Shown here: piece after piece, positions 28,472 through 38,455 of the stretch
Layout of the letters: every line of letters begins with the position of its first letter
Numbering within the stretch: position 1 is the stretch's first letter
NCBI RefSeq assembly: GCF_021021475.1
Contig: NZ_JAINWL010000001.1
Span: 248,001-312,000 of the forward strand
Direction of reading: 5' to 3'
DNA: 64,000 nucleotides
Source of the DNA: Citromicrobium bathyomarinum
GTDB lineage: Bacteria > Pseudomonadota > Alphaproteobacteria > Sphingomonadales > Sphingomonadaceae
Program-made: the position numbers and the translations under genes
The notes under the pieces: model-generated
Seen by the model: only the letters and a program-made list of their open reading frames with translations
What the model was told of the DNA's origin: nothing
Database searches by the model: none

Positions 28472-28789
28472 ATGACCGACTATGGCGATCTGCGCGAACA
28501 GCTCGAGCAGCGGCTCGCGGACTTGCTCGAGCGGGCTGACGTGATCGAAGACGATCTGCGCCACCCCCTCGAAGCCGATTCGAGCGAGCAGGCGATCGAT
28601 CTGGCCGACGACGAGGCGCTCGAGGGCGTCGATGGCGTCCTGCGCCAGGAAATCGCACAGATCCGCATGGCGCTCCTGCGGATCGAGAAAGGCACCTACG
28701 GCAGGTGCAGCCAATGCGGGAAACCGATCGCTCGCAAGCGACTGGAAGCGCGGCCCATAGCGACACGCTGCGTCGACTGCGCCAGCTAG
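28472..28789 (+). CDS. DksA/TraR-family zinc-finger protein
   Basis: A 105-aa protein with an N-terminal antiparallel helical region and a C4 zinc finger, C79-x2-C82 ... C100-x2-C103 (CSQCGKPIARKR, CVDC). It lacks the ~150-aa length of true DksA, so it is a short member of the family that may bind RNA polymerase through the secondary channel. An in-frame GTG at 28466 exists, but the ATG at 28472 has GGAGAG seven bases upstream. A strong terminator follows. Confidence 0.88.
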   Translation: MTDYGDLREQLEQRLADLLERADVIEDDLRHPLEADSSEQAIDLADDEALEGVDGVLRQEIAQIRMALLRIEKGTYGRCSQCGKPIARKRLEARPIATRCVDCAS

Positions 28790-28804
28790 ATTGGGCCAAT
28801 AAAA

Positions 28805-28830
28805 AAGGGCGGCCCCGTCGGACCGCCCTT
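28805..28830. terminator. Bidirectional Rho-independent terminator
   Basis: Stem AAGGGCGG / CCGCCCTT with a ten-base loop, preceded by six A bases. It sits between the dksA-like gene (plus) and rpmE (minus) and can end both. Confidence 0.8.
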
Positions 28831-28868
28831 CCCTCGCGGCACGAGGCCGCAAAGCGCGTAAAATCGCG

Positions 28869-29093
28869 TTACTTCTTGAGGCTGAGCCCACCGAAGCGCT
28901 TGTTGAACGCGGCCACGCGGCCACCTTCCTGAAGCTGCTGCTTGCCGCCGGTCCATGCCGGGTGGCTGGTCGGGTCGATTTCCAGCGTCAGCGTGTCGCC
29001 TTCCTTGCCCCAGGTGGAGCGGGTCTGGAATTCGGTACCATCGGTCATCTTGACCGTAATGGTGTGATAATCGGGGTGACCTTCGGCCTTCAT
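28869..29093 (-). CDS. rpmE: Large ribosomal subunit protein bL31, zinc-free form
   Basis: A 74-aa ribosomal protein. The start [19 protein letters not shown] and the end [14 protein letters not shown] match alphaproteobacterial bL31. It contains no cysteine, so it is the C-minus form that does not bind zinc, unlike E. coli RpmE with its CxC and CxxC. The frame is open upstream to 29234, but the ATG at 29093 gives the conserved N-terminus. It lies 101 bases downstream of fabZ, in the same direction. Confidence 0.95.
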   Translation of the reverse strand: MKAEGHPDYHTITVKMTDGTEFQTRSTWGKEGDTLTLEIDPTSHPAWTGGKQQLQEGGRVAAFNKRFGGLSLKK

Positions 29094-29194
29094 GTCATGT
29101 CTCCATAGCCTCGGAACGGTTCCGACCGGTCCAGCTGTTGGGTGGGAAAGGCGCGCGGATAGTCGCAACGCGCCCGATTGGCAAGCCTGATCGC

Positions 29195-29665
29195 TTACTC
29201 GGGCGGATCGGCGATCATCGCGGTGAACTCGCACTCGCAGGTCATCTTGCCGTCAACGCTCGCCTTGCCGGCGAACTTGTAGACCCGGCTGCGCTTCTGC
29301 AGGAACGAGACCTTGAGATCGAGCAGGCAACCCGGCGTCACCGGCGCGCGGAACTTGGCTCCGTCGATGCCCATGAAATAGACCAGCTTGCCACTGCCGG
29401 CGAGTTCCAGCGTCTCGATACCGAGGATCGCGGCGGCCTGCGCCAGCGCTTCGATCTGCAACACGCCAGGCATGATCGGCGCGCCGGGGAAGTGGCCCTG
29501 GAAGAAATCCTCGTTGAAGGTCACTGCCTTCACCGCGTGGATTTCCTCGCCCTTGGTCAGGCTTTCGACCCGGTCGACCAGCAGCATGGGGTAACGGTGC
29601 GGCAGGGCCTTGAGGACCTGCCGCACATCCATTTTCCGCGTGTCGGCTGTTTCGCTATTATCCAT
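29195..29665 (-). CDS. fabZ: 3-hydroxyacyl-ACP dehydratase FabZ
   Basis: Dehydrates 3-hydroxyacyl-ACP in fatty acid elongation. The 156-aa hot-dog protein has the active-site helix [19 protein letters not shown], with H58 and E72, and the N-terminal [13 protein letters not shown]. An ATG 11 codons further in (MDVRQVLKA) is an alternative start. It sits at the end of the rseP-bamA-ompH-fabZ envelope cluster; lpxA, lpxD and lpxB, often interleaved there, are absent, as expected in sphingolipid-containing Sphingomonadales that lack classical lipid A. Confidence 0.95.
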   Translation of the reverse strand: MDNSETADTRKMDVRQVLKALPHRYPMLLVDRVESLTKGEEIHAVKAVTFNEDFFQGHFPGAPIMPGVLQIEALAQAAAILGIETLELAGSGKLVYFMGIDGAKFRAPVTPGCLLDLKVSFLQKRSRVYKFAGKASVDGKMTCECEFTAMIADPPE

Positions 29666-29678
29666 GTCGGCGACGGTA

Positions 29679-30365
29679 TCAGCGCCCGGACGGCTGCGCG
29701 GGGGCCTGCTGCTGCTGGCCCTGCTGCTGCGCGGCCTGCATCGCCTGCTGCTGCGCGAGGCCCAGCAGGATCTGCTGAATGCGCTGCTGCAGCGCGACTG
29801 CCTGACGGCTCGGCTGCCAGTTTGCCGGCGGCGCGGTCTGCACGCTGGGCATACGCTGGTCGAGCACGGTCAGGATGTCCTGCGTGACATTGGCGTTTTC
29901 CGGCGCATACTGAACCACATCCGGGCTCAGCAGCATCTGAATCTTCTTCTGCTGGATGACCTGATTCTGTGCGTTTTCGTAGTCGGCCACCAATTGCTCG
30001 ATCGCATAGGCCTGCGCCAGCTGAATCGGCTGATAGATCTGCGCGATCTGCTGCTCTTTCTGCTGGATCTGGGCCACCACGGTCGGGTTAGCCTGGATTT
30101 CCGCGTCGCTCACCTGGTTGTCCGAATTGGTGTCGAGGCTGCGCTCGAGCTGCGAGGCTTCCTGACGGACCGTGCTGAGCTGCTGGAGCTGCGCCTGATA
30201 CTGCTGGCTGATCTGCTGATAGGCGGCCTGACGCGCGGCGCTCTGCAGGATCACCGCTTCGGGGTTGCTGATTGCGATGCCGTTGACCTGAGCGGCGGCG
30301 GGCACGGCGGCCAGCGTGGCGCCCAGGATGGTCGCACCGGCGAGCATTGCTTTGGCGAGTTTCAT
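29679..30365 (-). CDS. OmpH/Skp-family periplasmic chaperone
   Basis: A 228-aa exported protein: signal peptide ending AAVPAAAQ, then a long helical region typical of Skp, which holds unfolded outer-membrane proteins. It differs from E. coli Skp (161 aa) by being longer and very rich in glutamine, with a low-complexity tail of Gln, Ala and Pro after residue 195. The ATG at 30365 overlaps the bamA stop as TGATG, so the chaperone is made together with the BamA insertase. Confidence 0.88.
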   Translation of the reverse strand: MKLAKAMLAGATILGATLAAVPAAAQVNGIAISNPEAVILQSAARQAAYQQISQQYQAQLQQLSTVRQEASQLERSLDTNSDNQVSDAEIQANPTVVAQIQQKEQQIAQIYQPIQLAQAYAIEQLVADYENAQNQVIQQKKIQMLLSPDVVQYAPENANVTQDILTVLDQRMPSVQTAPPANWQPSRQAVALQQRIQQILLGLAQQQAMQAAQQQGQQQQAPAQPSGR

Positions 30366-33058
30366 CAGAATTGCGTCCCTACGTTGAATGAGAGTGTCTT
30401 GGTGTCGTCGCCCGGCTCCTTGCGCAGGGCATAGGCGAAATCGATGCGGAACGGGCCGAAAGGCGAGTTCCAGTCCACGCCTGCGCCGATCGACACGCGC
30501 GGGCTCGCGCTGTCGCCAAGGAAGACTTCGCGAACACGCGAGTTGGGCAGGATGTAAGGGGTGTTGGCATTGCCCTCGTCATCCAGCGGGTCGGTCACGA
30601 TCAGGCCACCCTCGACATATTGCAGATTGCCGTCGGCATCGGTGCCTTGAAGCCCGTTGGGGTAATCGATCAGCGTCGGCGTCGTCACATTGAACAGAGC
30701 ACCGACATCGACAAAGATCGACGGGCGCAGGCCAAGTTCACGCGCACCCGAGCCGAGCGGGATTTCGAGCTCCGCACGTCCCAGATAATAGGCGCTGCCA
30801 CCCAGCGCATCGTCCCTGACGCGGTCGCGATCGGTGATCAGTTCCGGCCCGTTTTCTCCGTCCACATAAGGCTGGCGCAGAATGCGCGGACCGACACCCC
30901 GGATATCGAAGCCCCGGAACTGCGGCTCACCGAGGAAGAAGCGGTCGGTCAGGCGGACATCGTCCACGCCGGGCCCGCGATCCTCAAGCCCCTTGATGTA
31001 GCCACCTTCGGCCGACAGCGAGAAGATAAAGCCACCGAACACGGACCAGTATTTGGACGCATTGGCGGTGAACTTGGCATATTTCACGTCGCCGCCAAGG
31101 CCCGCATAGCTGGCACCAAGCGTAATCCGCTCGCCCCGGCTCGGGCGATAATAGCTGTTGAGCGAGCTGTAGACGTAGTTCAGGCCGAGGATCGAACTGA
31201 CCCGGTCTCCGATCACATCGCACAGGAAGCGGCTCGCCTGCAGCGGGTCGCACTCGGTCGTGCCATCCCCGTCGAGATCGCGGAAATAGAGCCGCTCGTC
31301 GACGCTGACCTGATCGTAGTTGAGCGTATAGCTGCCGACGATGGTCGAATATTCGGTCAACGGCACGCCCAGCCGCAGCGAGCCACCGGTGGTCGCCTGC
31401 TTGAAGCTCGGCTCGCGATCATTGCCAAGGAAGTTAAAGCTGCTGACGTCGCGACGGTAGAGATCGACGCCGGCCGAGATGTTCCGATCGAACACGTAAG
31501 GCTCGGAGAAGCTCAGATTGAACGAGCGCGAATAGCGCGAGAACTGCGCCGACGCCCCGACGGTCTGACCGCGACCGCGGAAGTTGCGCTGCCGGATCGA
31601 GCCAGAGAAAAGGAAGCTCTCAAGCGAGGAGAAGCCAGCAGACAGCTGCAATTCGCCGGTCGGCTGCTCGACGACATTGGCTTCGAGGATGATCCGGTCG
31701 TCTTCACCGGTTTCCTTCTGCTCGACCTCGAAGCCTTCCTGGAAGAAGCCGAGCGAGTTGATGCGAGCGGTAGTTCGTTCCACCTGTAGCGAGTTGAACG
31801 GATCGCCTTCGGCGGACCGGAATTCGCGGCGGATCACCTTGTCCTGCGTCAGCGTGTTACCGTTGATGTCGACCCGCTCGATGTAAACGCGCGGTGCCTC
31901 GTTGATGACCAGCGTGACATCCATGGTCAGGTCATCGGGATTGCGGCGGAACTGCGGTCGTACGTCGGCAAAGGCGTAACCGAAGCGGCCTGCCAGCTCA
32001 CTCAGCTGCTCGACCGTATCTTCGATGCGCTGCGCATCGTACCAGTCGCCGCTGGTGATCCCGAGGCCCTGGGTCAGCGTCTCGCCATTGAAATCGCGAA
32101 TCTCGCTGGTCACCTCGACATCGCCGAACTTGTAGCGCTCGCCTTCCTCGACCACGTAGGTGATGATGAAGTCGCGCTTGTCCGGCGTCAGCTCGGCAAC
32201 AGCCGAGACGACGCGGAAATCGACGTAGCCCTGCTTGAGGTAGAATTCGCGCAGCTTCTGCTGGTCGAATGCCAGACGGTCCGGATCGTAACCGGTGTTT
32301 CCGCTCAGGAAGCTGAACAGGCCGGTTTCCTTGGTGACCATTTCGCCCTTCAGATCACCATCGGAAAACTCCTCGTTCCCGATGATGTTGATCTGACGGA
32401 CCTTGGACTTGGGCCCTTCGGTGATCTCGAACACAAGGTCGACACGGTTCTGGCTCAGCTGCACGGTCTTGGGCTCGACCGTCGCGGCGAACCGGCCCTG
32501 CCGCTTGTACAGCTCGATGATCCGGGCAACGTCCGCACGGACTTTCGAGCGGGTGAAGATCTGCCGCGGGGCGAGCTTGATCTCCGGCACGATCTTGTCG
32601 TCCTTCAGCCGCTCGTTCCCTTCGAGGATGATGCGGTTGATGACGGGGTTTTCCTCGACCTCGATCACGACATCGCCGTTATCGTTGCGAATCGAGAAAC
32701 TCTCGAACAGCTCGGTCGCGGCGAGATCCTTCAGCGCCTGGTCGGCCGCTGCGGTGGTGTAGGTATCGCCCGGGCGCAGCCGTACGTAGCTGAGGATGGT
32801 GTTCGGCTCGAGCCGCTGGACCCCCTGAACGGAGATCGACCGGATCACGTCGCCCTGCTGAAGCGCCGCGACCGGGCCGGTCGTGTCCGCAGCCGGATCG
32901 GCCTGCTCGGCAGTCTGATCGGTCTGCTGCGCGTCATCCTCCGCTTGGGCCCAAGCCGCCTGGGGAAGCCCGGCCAGCGTGGTGCCGGCAAGAAGCGCGA
33001 ACGCATAATTGCGAATATTGCAGCTGCGGCGCGATGCGCCCGTCTGAATGGCCGTCAT
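30365..33058 (-). CDS. bamA: Outer membrane assembly factor BamA
   Basis: The Omp85 insertase that folds beta-barrel proteins into the outer membrane. The 897-aa product has a signal peptide ending AAWAQA, five POTRA domains (the first starts IRSISVQGVQRLEPNTILSYV) and a C-terminal 16-strand barrel ending in phenylalanine (FNVGTQF), as required for BAM recognition. It is longer than E. coli BamA (810 aa), mostly from an acidic Asp/Gln/Ala linker after the signal peptide and longer barrel loops. The ATG at 33058 is chosen over an upstream codon at 33130. Confidence 0.96.
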   Translation of the reverse strand: MTAIQTGASRRSCNIRNYAFALLAGTTLAGLPQAAWAQAEDDAQQTDQTAEQADPAADTTGPVAALQQGDVIRSISVQGVQRLEPNTILSYVRLRPGDTYTTAAADQALKDLAATELFESFSIRNDNGDVVIEVEENPVINRIILEGNERLKDDKIVPEIKLAPRQIFTRSKVRADVARIIELYKRQGRFAATVEPKTVQLSQNRVDLVFEITEGPKSKVRQINIIGNEEFSDGDLKGEMVTKETGLFSFLSGNTGYDPDRLAFDQQKLREFYLKQGYVDFRVVSAVAELTPDKRDFIITYVVEEGERYKFGDVEVTSEIRDFNGETLTQGLGITSGDWYDAQRIEDTVEQLSELAGRFGYAFADVRPQFRRNPDDLTMDVTLVINEAPRVYIERVDINGNTLTQDKVIRREFRSAEGDPFNSLQVERTTARINSLGFFQEGFEVEQKETGEDDRIILEANVVEQPTGELQLSAGFSSLESFLFSGSIRQRNFRGRGQTVGASAQFSRYSRSFNLSFSEPYVFDRNISAGVDLYRRDVSSFNFLGNDREPSFKQATTGGSLRLGVPLTEYSTIVGSYTLNYDQVSVDERLYFRDLDGDGTTECDPLQASRFLCDVIGDRVSSILGLNYVYSSLNSYYRPSRGERITLGASYAGLGGDVKYAKFTANASKYWSVFGGFIFSLSAEGGYIKGLEDRGPGVDDVRLTDRFFLGEPQFRGFDIRGVGPRILRQPYVDGENGPELITDRDRVRDDALGGSAYYLGRAELEIPLGSGARELGLRPSIFVDVGALFNVTTPTLIDYPNGLQGTDADGNLQYVEGGLIVTDPLDDEGNANTPYILPNSRVREVFLGDSASPRVSIGAGVDWNSPFGPFRIDFAYALRKEPGDDTKTLSFNVGTQF

Positions 33059-33223
33059 TGGCGAAGTTGTCCCGTCAAAATTTCTGACCCCGGATCGGAC
33101 CTTGCTTTGTCGTATCGACAACCGGACCAAACGATCCGGCGCCCTGTGCCCGATACGCGCGCCCCTTTCAAGCAGGTCGAAATCGCTGCTGGGTCCGCCT
33201 CTCTCATGCTTCCCGGATCGCCA

Positions 33224-34342
33224 TCACCCGAAGGGCAACAGCTTCACCAGGTCGTTAACAGTCACGAATAGCATCAATGCCAGCACTAGGGCCACACCGG
33301 TGCGATACGCCATTTCCGTCGTCCGGGGGCCGACCGGTTTACGGCGGATCGCTTCCGCCGCGTAAAAAGCCAGGTGACCGCCGTCGAGCGCCGGGATTGG
33401 CAGCAGGTTAATGAATGCCAAATTAAGCGAGATCAGCGCAACAAAGCTGATGAACGCGAGCGGCCCGAGGCTGAGATGCTCGCCCGAGAACTTCGCGATC
33501 GAGATCGGCCCGCCCAGCTCCTGGACCGAGCGCTTTCCGGTGAAGATCTGGCCGATACCGGTAATCATCATGTCGACCGTCTTGATCGACTGGTCGACGC
33601 CTGCCCCGATCGCCTCTATCGGGCCGAGCGCGCGATAATCGTACTGGACCTCCTGCGGGGCCACACCGATCATCCCGATCCGCATTTCGTTGCCGAAACG
33701 GTCTTCGACCTCGGTGCTGCGGGTGGTCACATCGACCGTGCTCAGCGCCCCGTCACGTTCGATCTCGAAGGTCATCGTCTCTTCGGGACGCAGCATGATC
33801 GTATTCTGCAATTCGCTGAACGACTCGAGTTTTGCGCCATTGACCGACACCAGCCGGTCACCGACCTGCAGCCCCGCCTCGCGCGCCGCCGAATCCTCGG
33901 TAAAGCTCGCAATGGTCAGCTGGGCGTTGGGATCGACCGGAACCGGGCGCCCGATGAACATAAAGAAGGCGGCGAAAATACCCACTGCGATCAGGATGTT
34001 GGTCGCGGGCCCTGCGAACACGATAAGCGCGCGCCGCCACAGCGATGCGTGCTGGAACGCGCCGTCTTCGACCGGAGCATCGCGATCGGGCATGCTCGCC
34101 GGATTCATGTCGCCCTTGAACTGGACGTAGCCGCCTAGCGGCAGCGCGGAGATGCGCCAGCGTGTGCCATGCTTGTCGTTGAAACCGGCCAGTTCCTTGC
34201 CGAAACCGACCGAGAAAGCCTCTGCCTTTACGCCCAGCCAGCGGCCGATCAGCAGGTGGCCCAGCTCGTGCAGGGTCACCAGCGGCCCCAGCACCAGCAG
34301 GAAGCCGACTATCCACATCCAGAAGGGAGGCTGTTCGATCAT
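33224..34342 (-). CDS. rseP: Site-2 intramembrane metalloprotease RseP
   Basis: Cleaves anti-sigma factors and signal-peptide remnants inside the inner membrane. The 372-aa product has the zinc motif HELGH (H25, E26, H29) in the first membrane segment, a single recognisable PDZ region (residues ~120-200; E. coli RseP has two), and the C-terminal third ligand NLLPIPALDGGHL. The ATG at 34342 overlaps the dxr stop as ATGA, a coupled pair. Confidence 0.95.
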   Translation of the reverse strand: MIEQPPFWMWIVGFLLVLGPLVTLHELGHLLIGRWLGVKAEAFSVGFGKELAGFNDKHGTRWRISALPLGGYVQFKGDMNPASMPDRDAPVEDGAFQHASLWRRALIVFAGPATNILIAVGIFAAFFMFIGRPVPVDPNAQLTIASFTEDSAAREAGLQVGDRLVSVNGAKLESFSELQNTIMLRPEETMTFEIERDGALSTVDVTTRSTEVEDRFGNEMRIGMIGVAPQEVQYDYRALGPIEAIGAGVDQSIKTVDMMITGIGQIFTGKRSVQELGGPISIAKFSGEHLSLGPLAFISFVALISLNLAFINLLPIPALDGGHLAFYAAEAIRRKPVGPRTTEMAYRTGVALVLALMLFVTVNDLVKLLPFG

Positions 34343-35493
34343 GCGTTCTCCAGAATCGCCTGGGCCTGCCTGCGGGCAGCTTCGTCGATCGCCAGCACAT
34401 CATCGAGCGTGGCGGGCCTTGGCGGCCGGTTCGACTGTTCCAGAACGTCTTCCACCAGTGCGGCAATCCGGGTGAACGGAATGTGACCGGCAAGGAAGGA
34501 CGCAACGGCTATCTCGTTGGCGGCATTGAGAACCGCCGGGGCCGCCCCGCCCTCTTCACACGCCTCGCGCGCAAGGCGCGTTGCCGGAAAGCGCTTTTCG
34601 TCGGGGGCAAAGAAGCTCAGCTCGCCGATCTTCGCCAGGTCGAGCGGTTCGCATGGGCTTTCCATCCGCTCGGGCCAGGCGAGACACGAAGCGATCGGCA
34701 CCATCATGTCCGACGGGCCGAGCTGGGCGAGCGTCGAGTGGTCGAGATATTCGACCATCGAGTGGATCACGCTTTGCGGATGGACGATAATACGGATCTT
34801 ATCGAGCCCGACGGGGAACAGATGGTGCGCCTCGATCAGTTCGAGGCCCTTGTTCATCATCGTCGCCGAATCGACGCTGATCTTCGCGCCCATGTCCCAA
34901 TTGGGGTGCGCGACCGCCTGATCCGGGGTGACCCGGTGCAATTCCTCGGCGCTGAGCAGCCGCAGCGGGCCGCCGCTGGCGGTCAGCGTGATCATCCGCA
35001 CCTCGGACAGGCGATTGCCCGCGAGGCACTGGAAGATCGCGTTGTGCTCCGAATCGACGGGCAGCAGTGTCGCGCCGTGCCTGGCGACAGCCTCGGTCAT
35101 CACCGGGCCTGCGGAAACCAGCGCTTCCTTGTTGGCCAGCGCGATCGTGCCGCCCTGCTCGATCGCGGCCATCACCGGAGCGAGGCCGGCACAGCCAACG
35201 ATTGCGGCCATGGTGATATCGACCGGGCGCTTCGCCGCCTCGATCAGCGCAGCGCGCCCACCCGCAGCCTCGATCCCGCTCCCGCTGAGTGCCTCGCGCA
35301 GTTCGGGCAGGCATGCCTCGTCGCTGACCACGGCGATCTTCGCATCGAATTCGCGGGCCAGCTCGGCCAGCTTAGTAGCGCTGCAATGCGCGGTCAGCGC
35401 CTCGACCCGCCACTCGCTGCGGTGCTGGCGCAGCAGCTTGAGCGTCGAATCGCCAACCGATCCGGTGCTGCCGAGGATGGAGATGGAACGCAT
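34339..35493 (-). CDS. dxr: 1-deoxy-D-xylulose 5-phosphate reductoisomerase
   Basis: The second step of the MEP pathway to isoprenoids. The 384-aa product has the NADPH-binding start ISILGSTGSVGDSTL, the metal- and substrate-binding region LPVDSEHNAIFQCL, and the conserved SASGGP-like stretch TASGGPLR. Its position between cdsA and rseP is the usual one. Products of this pathway feed uppS and the polyprenyl synthase gene also in this window. Confidence 0.97.
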   Translation of the reverse strand: MRSISILGSTGSVGDSTLKLLRQHRSEWRVEALTAHCSATKLAELAREFDAKIAVVSDEACLPELREALSGSGIEAAGGRAALIEAAKRPVDITMAAIVGCAGLAPVMAAIEQGGTIALANKEALVSAGPVMTEAVARHGATLLPVDSEHNAIFQCLAGNRLSEVRMITLTASGGPLRLLSAEELHRVTPDQAVAHPNWDMGAKISVDSATMMNKGLELIEAHHLFPVGLDKIRIIVHPQSVIHSMVEYLDHSTLAQLGPSDMMVPIASCLAWPERMESPCEPLDLAKIGELSFFAPDEKRFPATRLAREACEEGGAAPAVLNAANEIAVASFLAGHIPFTRIAALVEDVLEQSNRPPRPATLDDVLAIDEAARRQAQAILENA

Positions 35494-35498
35494 CGCGG

Positions 35499-36224
35499 TC
35501 AGATCGCGATCGTAGTCAGCACGCCGACCACGATCGCGACCGGGATCAGGCCGTCGAAACGGTCAAGAAAGCCGCCATGGCCCGGGATCAGGCGGCTGGA
35601 ATCCTTGACCCCCGCCCGACGTTTGAGCCAGCTTTCGAACAGGTCGCCGGCCAGCGCGATGATCGCCAGCGCCGGGCCCGCAATTGCAGCGACGAGCAGG
35701 GCCTGCGTGTCAAGGACGCCCATGATGCGCGAAGAGAGATAGACTAGCGGGGTCAGCGCCAGGAAGCCGCCGAACATACCGCCGAGAAGCCCCGCCCAGG
35801 TCTTGTTGGGACTGACCCTCGGCATGATCCGCGGGCCGCCGATCAGCGTCCCGAACACATAGGCGAAGGTGTCCGCCAGGATCACCACCGCGAGCGAGAT
35901 GTAGAACGACTGAATGTCGAAATCGATCAGGATTACCGCAGCAAGCCCGATATAGGCCGCACCCGCCAGAATTCCGGCAAGGCGAAAGGCGATATTGTCG
36001 GTCGCCTTGATGATCAGGAACAGCAGTTCGAAAAAGCAGATCGCGGCAACCACCCCGACGATGATGTCGAGCCCACGGTCGCCCAGCACCCAGTAGACTG
36101 CGACGGCGATCGCAATCATCACCGCTGCGGAGGCGGCCCTGATGCCCAGAGTCTTGCGCCGCGAATGCTCACGCACCTCTTCCAGCGTCGGCTCGTGCGT
36201 GCCTTCGCTCTCAGCGGCCTCCAT
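35499..36224 (-). CDS. cdsA: Phosphatidate cytidylyltransferase
   Basis: Makes CDP-diacylglycerol, the precursor used by PgsA (also in this window) and by phosphatidylserine synthase. The 241-aa product has about seven membrane segments and the C-terminal signature SWLKRRAGVKDSSRLIPGHGG...DRFD. The ATG at 36224 overlaps the end of uppS by 14 bases. Five bases separate its stop from the dxr start. Confidence 0.95.
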   Translation of the reverse strand: MEAAESEGTHEPTLEEVREHSRRKTLGIRAASAAVMIAIAVAVYWVLGDRGLDIIVGVVAAICFFELLFLIIKATDNIAFRLAGILAGAAYIGLAAVILIDFDIQSFYISLAVVILADTFAYVFGTLIGGPRIMPRVSPNKTWAGLLGGMFGGFLALTPLVYLSSRIMGVLDTQALLVAAIAGPALAIIALAGDLFESWLKRRAGVKDSSRLIPGHGGFLDRFDGLIPVAIVVGVLTTIAI

Positions 36225-36891
36225 AGCGCCTCTCCCTCTTCGCAAAGACGTCCAAAGCCTTGCGCAAATCTTCAGGGCCAAAGTCCGGCCACAGCGTATC
36301 GACGAAAATCATTTCCGCATAAGCCATTTGCCATAGCAGAAAATTCGACAGGCGCACCTCGCCGCTGGTGCGGATCAGCAGATCGACCGGCGGCAGGTCG
36401 GCGGTAAACAGGTGACGCTCGATCGCCTCGGGGGTGATCTCACCCTCTTTCGCCGCCGCACGCGCCGCGCCTGCGATCTCCTGCTGCGAGCCGTAATTGA
36501 GCGCGACCGCCACGGTGTGCGTGCCACCAGCGGTACGCTCCAGCGCATCCTCCAGCATCGCGACGATATCGGGATCGAGCGCGCGCCAGTCGCCGACGAT
36601 CTTGAGCCGCACGCCGTTGGCCACGAATTCTTCAAGGTCGGAGCGGATGAAGCTGCGCATGAGGTTCATGAGGTCGGACACCTCTTCCTCCGGGCGCTTC
36701 CAGTTCTCGGAGCTGAAGGCGTAGAGAGTCAGGCACTCGATCCCGGTGCCCTCCAAGCTGCGGACCAGCTTGCGGACCGCCTCCACCCCGCGCTTGTGAC
36801 CCATCGCGCGCGGCAGGCCGCGGCGCTTCGCCCAGCGTCCATTGCCATCCATGATGATGGCGACATGTCTGGCCTGGTTTTCTTCCGGCAT
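36211..36891 (-). CDS. uppS: Isoprenyl transferase (undecaprenyl diphosphate synthase)
   Basis: Builds the C55 lipid carrier for peptidoglycan. The 226-aa product has the cis-prenyltransferase motifs HVAIIMDGNGRWAK and TLYAFSSENWKRP, and ends with the RTSGEVRLSNFLLWQ region. The frame extends upstream to 37056, but the ATG at 36891 gives the family start. It lies 121 bases after frr. Confidence 0.96.
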   Translation of the reverse strand: MPEENQARHVAIIMDGNGRWAKRRGLPRAMGHKRGVEAVRKLVRSLEGTGIECLTLYAFSSENWKRPEEEVSDLMNLMRSFIRSDLEEFVANGVRLKIVGDWRALDPDIVAMLEDALERTAGGTHTVAVALNYGSQQEIAGAARAAAKEGEITPEAIERHLFTADLPPVDLLIRTSGEVRLSNFLLWQMAYAEMIFVDTLWPDFGPEDLRKALDVFAKRERRYGGR

Positions 36892-37012
36892 CGTCAGAAC
36901 CTGCCCTCGATCAACCGGTCGAAGCACAAGGGGCGAGCGCGGGCTGGCCCCTTGCAGTCGCGGACGGCGCACAGCGCCACCAGCACCGCACGACCGGTGG
37001 CTGGGCAGCCCA

Positions 37013-37570
37013 TCACTGCGACAGGATTTCCTTTTTCTTGTGCTCGACGGCCGCATCCGTGTCGGCGACGTACTTGTCGGTCAGCTTCTGGACTTCGTCC
37101 TCCGACCGCTTGCGATCGTCTTCGGAGATATCCTTCTTCTTCTCGTCTTCCTTAAGCGCTTCCATCCCGTCGCGGCGCACGTTGCGGATCGCGATCTTCG
37201 CGCTCTCGCCATATTTGTCGGCGACCTTGGCAAGATCCTTGCGGCGCTCTTCGGTGAGGTCGGGCATCGGGATGCGCAGCGTCTGGCCGTCCTGCATCGG
37301 ATTGAGGCCAAGGTTCGCGTGTGCGATACCCTTCTCTACCGCGCTGACATTGCCCTTGTCCCATACCTGCACGCTGAGCATGCGCGGTTCGGGAGCCGAG
37401 ACTGTCGCCACCTGGTTGAGCGGCATCATAGATCCGTAGACCTCGACCACCACGGGATCGAGCAGGCTAGTGTTCGCACGGCCCGTGCGCAGGCCCGCCA
37501 GATCGCCCTTCAGGCTTTCCACCGCGCCCTGCATCCGGCGCTCGATATCGCTCTTGTCGTATTTCGCCAT
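37013..37570 (-). CDS. frr: Ribosome recycling factor
   Basis: Splits post-termination ribosomes together with EF-G. The 185-aa product covers the whole family length; the core [15 protein letters not shown]-like segment is seen as [16 protein letters not shown], and the N-terminus is [24 protein letters not shown]. It follows pyrH by 29 bases in the same direction, the classical pyrH-frr arrangement. Confidence 0.97.
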   Translation of the reverse strand: MAKYDKSDIERRMQGAVESLKGDLAGLRTGRANTSLLDPVVVEVYGSMMPLNQVATVSAPEPRMLSVQVWDKGNVSAVEKGIAHANLGLNPMQDGQTLRIPMPDLTEERRKDLAKVADKYGESAKIAIRNVRRDGMEALKEDEKKKDISEDDRKRSEDEVQKLTDKYVADTDAAVEHKKKEILSQ

Positions 37571-37599
37571 GATCGGCCTTCCTCGTACCCTTGTGAACT

Positions 37600-38319
37600 C
37601 TAGTCTTCCTGAACGATCGTTTGCACGCCTTCGCCTGCGAGAACACGGGCAAGATTACCCTTTTCGCGGATCGAGAAGACGACGATCGGGATGTTGTTGT
37701 CGCGGCACAGCGCCACGGCGCTCGCGTCCATCACCCTCAGATTGTCTGCCAGCACCTTGTCGTAGGTGACGCTGTCGTAACGCTTTGCCTGCGGGTTCTT
37801 CTTGGGATCGGAATCATAGACCCCGTCCACGCTGGTGCCCTTGAACAGCGCATCGCAGCGCATTTCGGCGGCACGCAGAGCGGCCCCGCTGTCGGTGGTG
37901 AAATAGGGTGCGCCGACGCCTGCGGCGAAGATCACGATGCGGCCCTTCTCCAAGTGCCGTTCCGCCCGGCGACGGATCACCGGCTCGCACACCTGATCCA
38001 TCTGCACGGCGGACTGCACGCGCGTGGGCACGCCCAGCTGTTCGAGCGCGCTCTGCATCGCCAGCGCATTCATCACCGTGGCCAGCATGCCCATGTAATC
38101 GGCCTGCGCGCGGTCCATTCCCTGCGCAGCGCCGGCCATGCCGCGAAAGATGTTCCCACCGCCGATGACGAGGCAGATTTCCCACCCTTCGTCCTTCGCC
38201 TGCTTCACTTCCTGCGCCAGCTCGAGGACGAAGGCCGGGTCGATGCCGAATTCCTGTTCGCCCATCAGCACTTCGCCCGAGAGTTTCAGGAGGATGCGCT
38301 TGGCGTTCTTGATCGGCAT
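37600..38319 (-). CDS. pyrH: Uridylate kinase
   Basis: Phosphorylates UMP to UDP in pyrimidine synthesis. The 239-aa amino-acid-kinase-fold protein has the start [18 protein letters not shown] and the glycine loop [10 protein letters not shown], with [18 protein letters not shown] near the nucleotide site. It is normally cotranscribed with tsf, but here it is separated from tsf by two unrelated genes and a terminator, so it needs its own promoter upstream of 38319. Confidence 0.97.
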   Translation of the reverse strand: MPIKNAKRILLKLSGEVLMGEQEFGIDPAFVLELAQEVKQAKDEGWEICLVIGGGNIFRGMAGAAQGMDRAQADYMGMLATVMNALAMQSALEQLGVPTRVQSAVQMDQVCEPVIRRRAERHLEKGRIVIFAAGVGAPYFTTDSGAALRAAEMRCDALFKGTSVDGVYDSDPKKNPQAKRYDSVTYDKVLADNLRVMDASAVALCRDNNIPIVVFSIREKGNLARVLAGEGVQTIVQED

Positions 38320-38455
38320 GGGGATAGGTTCTCGACTCTACAGGCAGGCGTTTGCCCCTAACCCGCAAGCAGGCGGGTGGCAACGGCGGCGCACGCGGTT
38401 TTCATCGCGCGGGCATCGGCTTGTCGCCCGGCCAGCTTTAGGACAGATCGCACCA